Below the pieces are notes generated by a model. The model worked only from the letters and a program-made list of their open reading frames with translations. It did not search any database and had not been told where the DNA came from. A stretch of 64,000 nucleotides of DNA, from contig NZ_CP101824.1 of NCBI RefSeq assembly GCF_024498195.1, positions 1,054,001 to 1,118,000 on the forward strand, in the 5' to 3' direction. This stretch comes from Halovivax cerinus. GTDB lineage: Archaea > Halobacteriota > Halobacteria > Halobacteriales > Natrialbaceae. The translations under genes were made by a program, and so were the position numbers. Positions 63,850-64,000 of this stretch are shown here, piece by piece; position 1 is the stretch's first letter; each line of letters begins with the position of its first letter.

Positions 63850-64000
63850 TCACGCCCAGTCGTGATCGTCCCAGCCCTCGTAATGTTTGAGCTTCGTCGT
63901 GATCTCCCAGGCCGGCCAGTCGCACTCTTGGTAGAGAAAGTCGGCGAGCCGTCCGAACGTCGAGCTGTCGAGCCTGATTCCCCGGGTGTCGAAGGACTGG
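63850..64000 (-). CDS. C-terminal end of an unknown protein (cut by window edge)
   Basis: From the right edge a minus-strand frame reads SSTFGRLADFLYQECDWPAW then EITTKLKHYEGWDDHDWA and stops at 63850. The tryptophan-rich end and codon use look genuine. The rest of the protein is outside the window. Confidence 0.6.
   Translation of the reverse strand, partial: QSFDTRGIRLDSSTFGRLADFLYQECDWPAWEITTKLKHYEGWDDHDWA

Overview
The window reads as chromosomal DNA of a haloarchaeon (class Halobacteria). Evidence for this is the very high GC content, acidic proteins, leaderless starts preceded by a weak T-rich or TATA box about 27-30 nt upstream, and archaeal genes: the ubiquitin-like modifier SAMP2, the proteasomal ATPase PAN, Pus10, the small clamp-loader subunit, pyruvoyl arginine decarboxylase, archaeal AlaRS, type 2 IPP isomerase and a DUF1931 histone-fold protein. 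I cannot fix the genus.

Layout. 0-13 kb: core metabolism (TPP enzyme, rpiA, IPP isomerase, phosphohexomutase, CocE-type hydrolase, Nudix) with a repeat-rich acidic protein at 4.8-6.3 kb. 13.4-16 kb: tandem repeats, then a minus-strand group of GNAT, SAMP2 and two TenA paralogues. 16-24.5 kb: S66 peptidase, a PLP enzyme carrying an in-frame 63-bp repeat, a C2H2 finger, a 630-aa protein whose C-terminal half looks like a PCNA sliding clamp, rfcS directly downstream, and a GAF-GAF-PAS histidine kinase. 36.5-64 kb: mainly core genes again (NhaC-type antiporter, alaS, HtrA lipoprotein, pus10, rnhB, pepF, pan, pdaD, copper-type ATPase, uracil-DNA glycosylase, HIT, PAP2, ALDH), plus a degenerate histidine kinase and a small IS200/IS605-type end relic.

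25-36.4 kb is accessory. It holds membrane proteins, a duplicated zinc-ribbon gene, a candidate structured RNA with its own TATA box, a TumE-like toxin/HTH antitoxin pair, and a polymorphic-toxin locus. The toxin (31696-32880) is a DUF4157 HExxH carrier with a C-terminal colicin D-like tRNase domain; the next gene is a colicin D-type immunity protein. Behind it are four tandem copies of a 112-aa family that I infer to be immunity proteins, a frameshifted ankyrin fragment, and relics of further toxin copies, including a duplicated 99-bp leader. Base composition falls exactly over the toxin tip and immunity gene, as expected for a horizontally exchanged cassette. I judge this locus and the PCNA-like protein next to rfcS to be the two most interesting items.

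All calls are by reading motifs; no database search was possible. Starts were chosen by reading frame, conserved N-terminus and the spacing of the upstream T-rich box.
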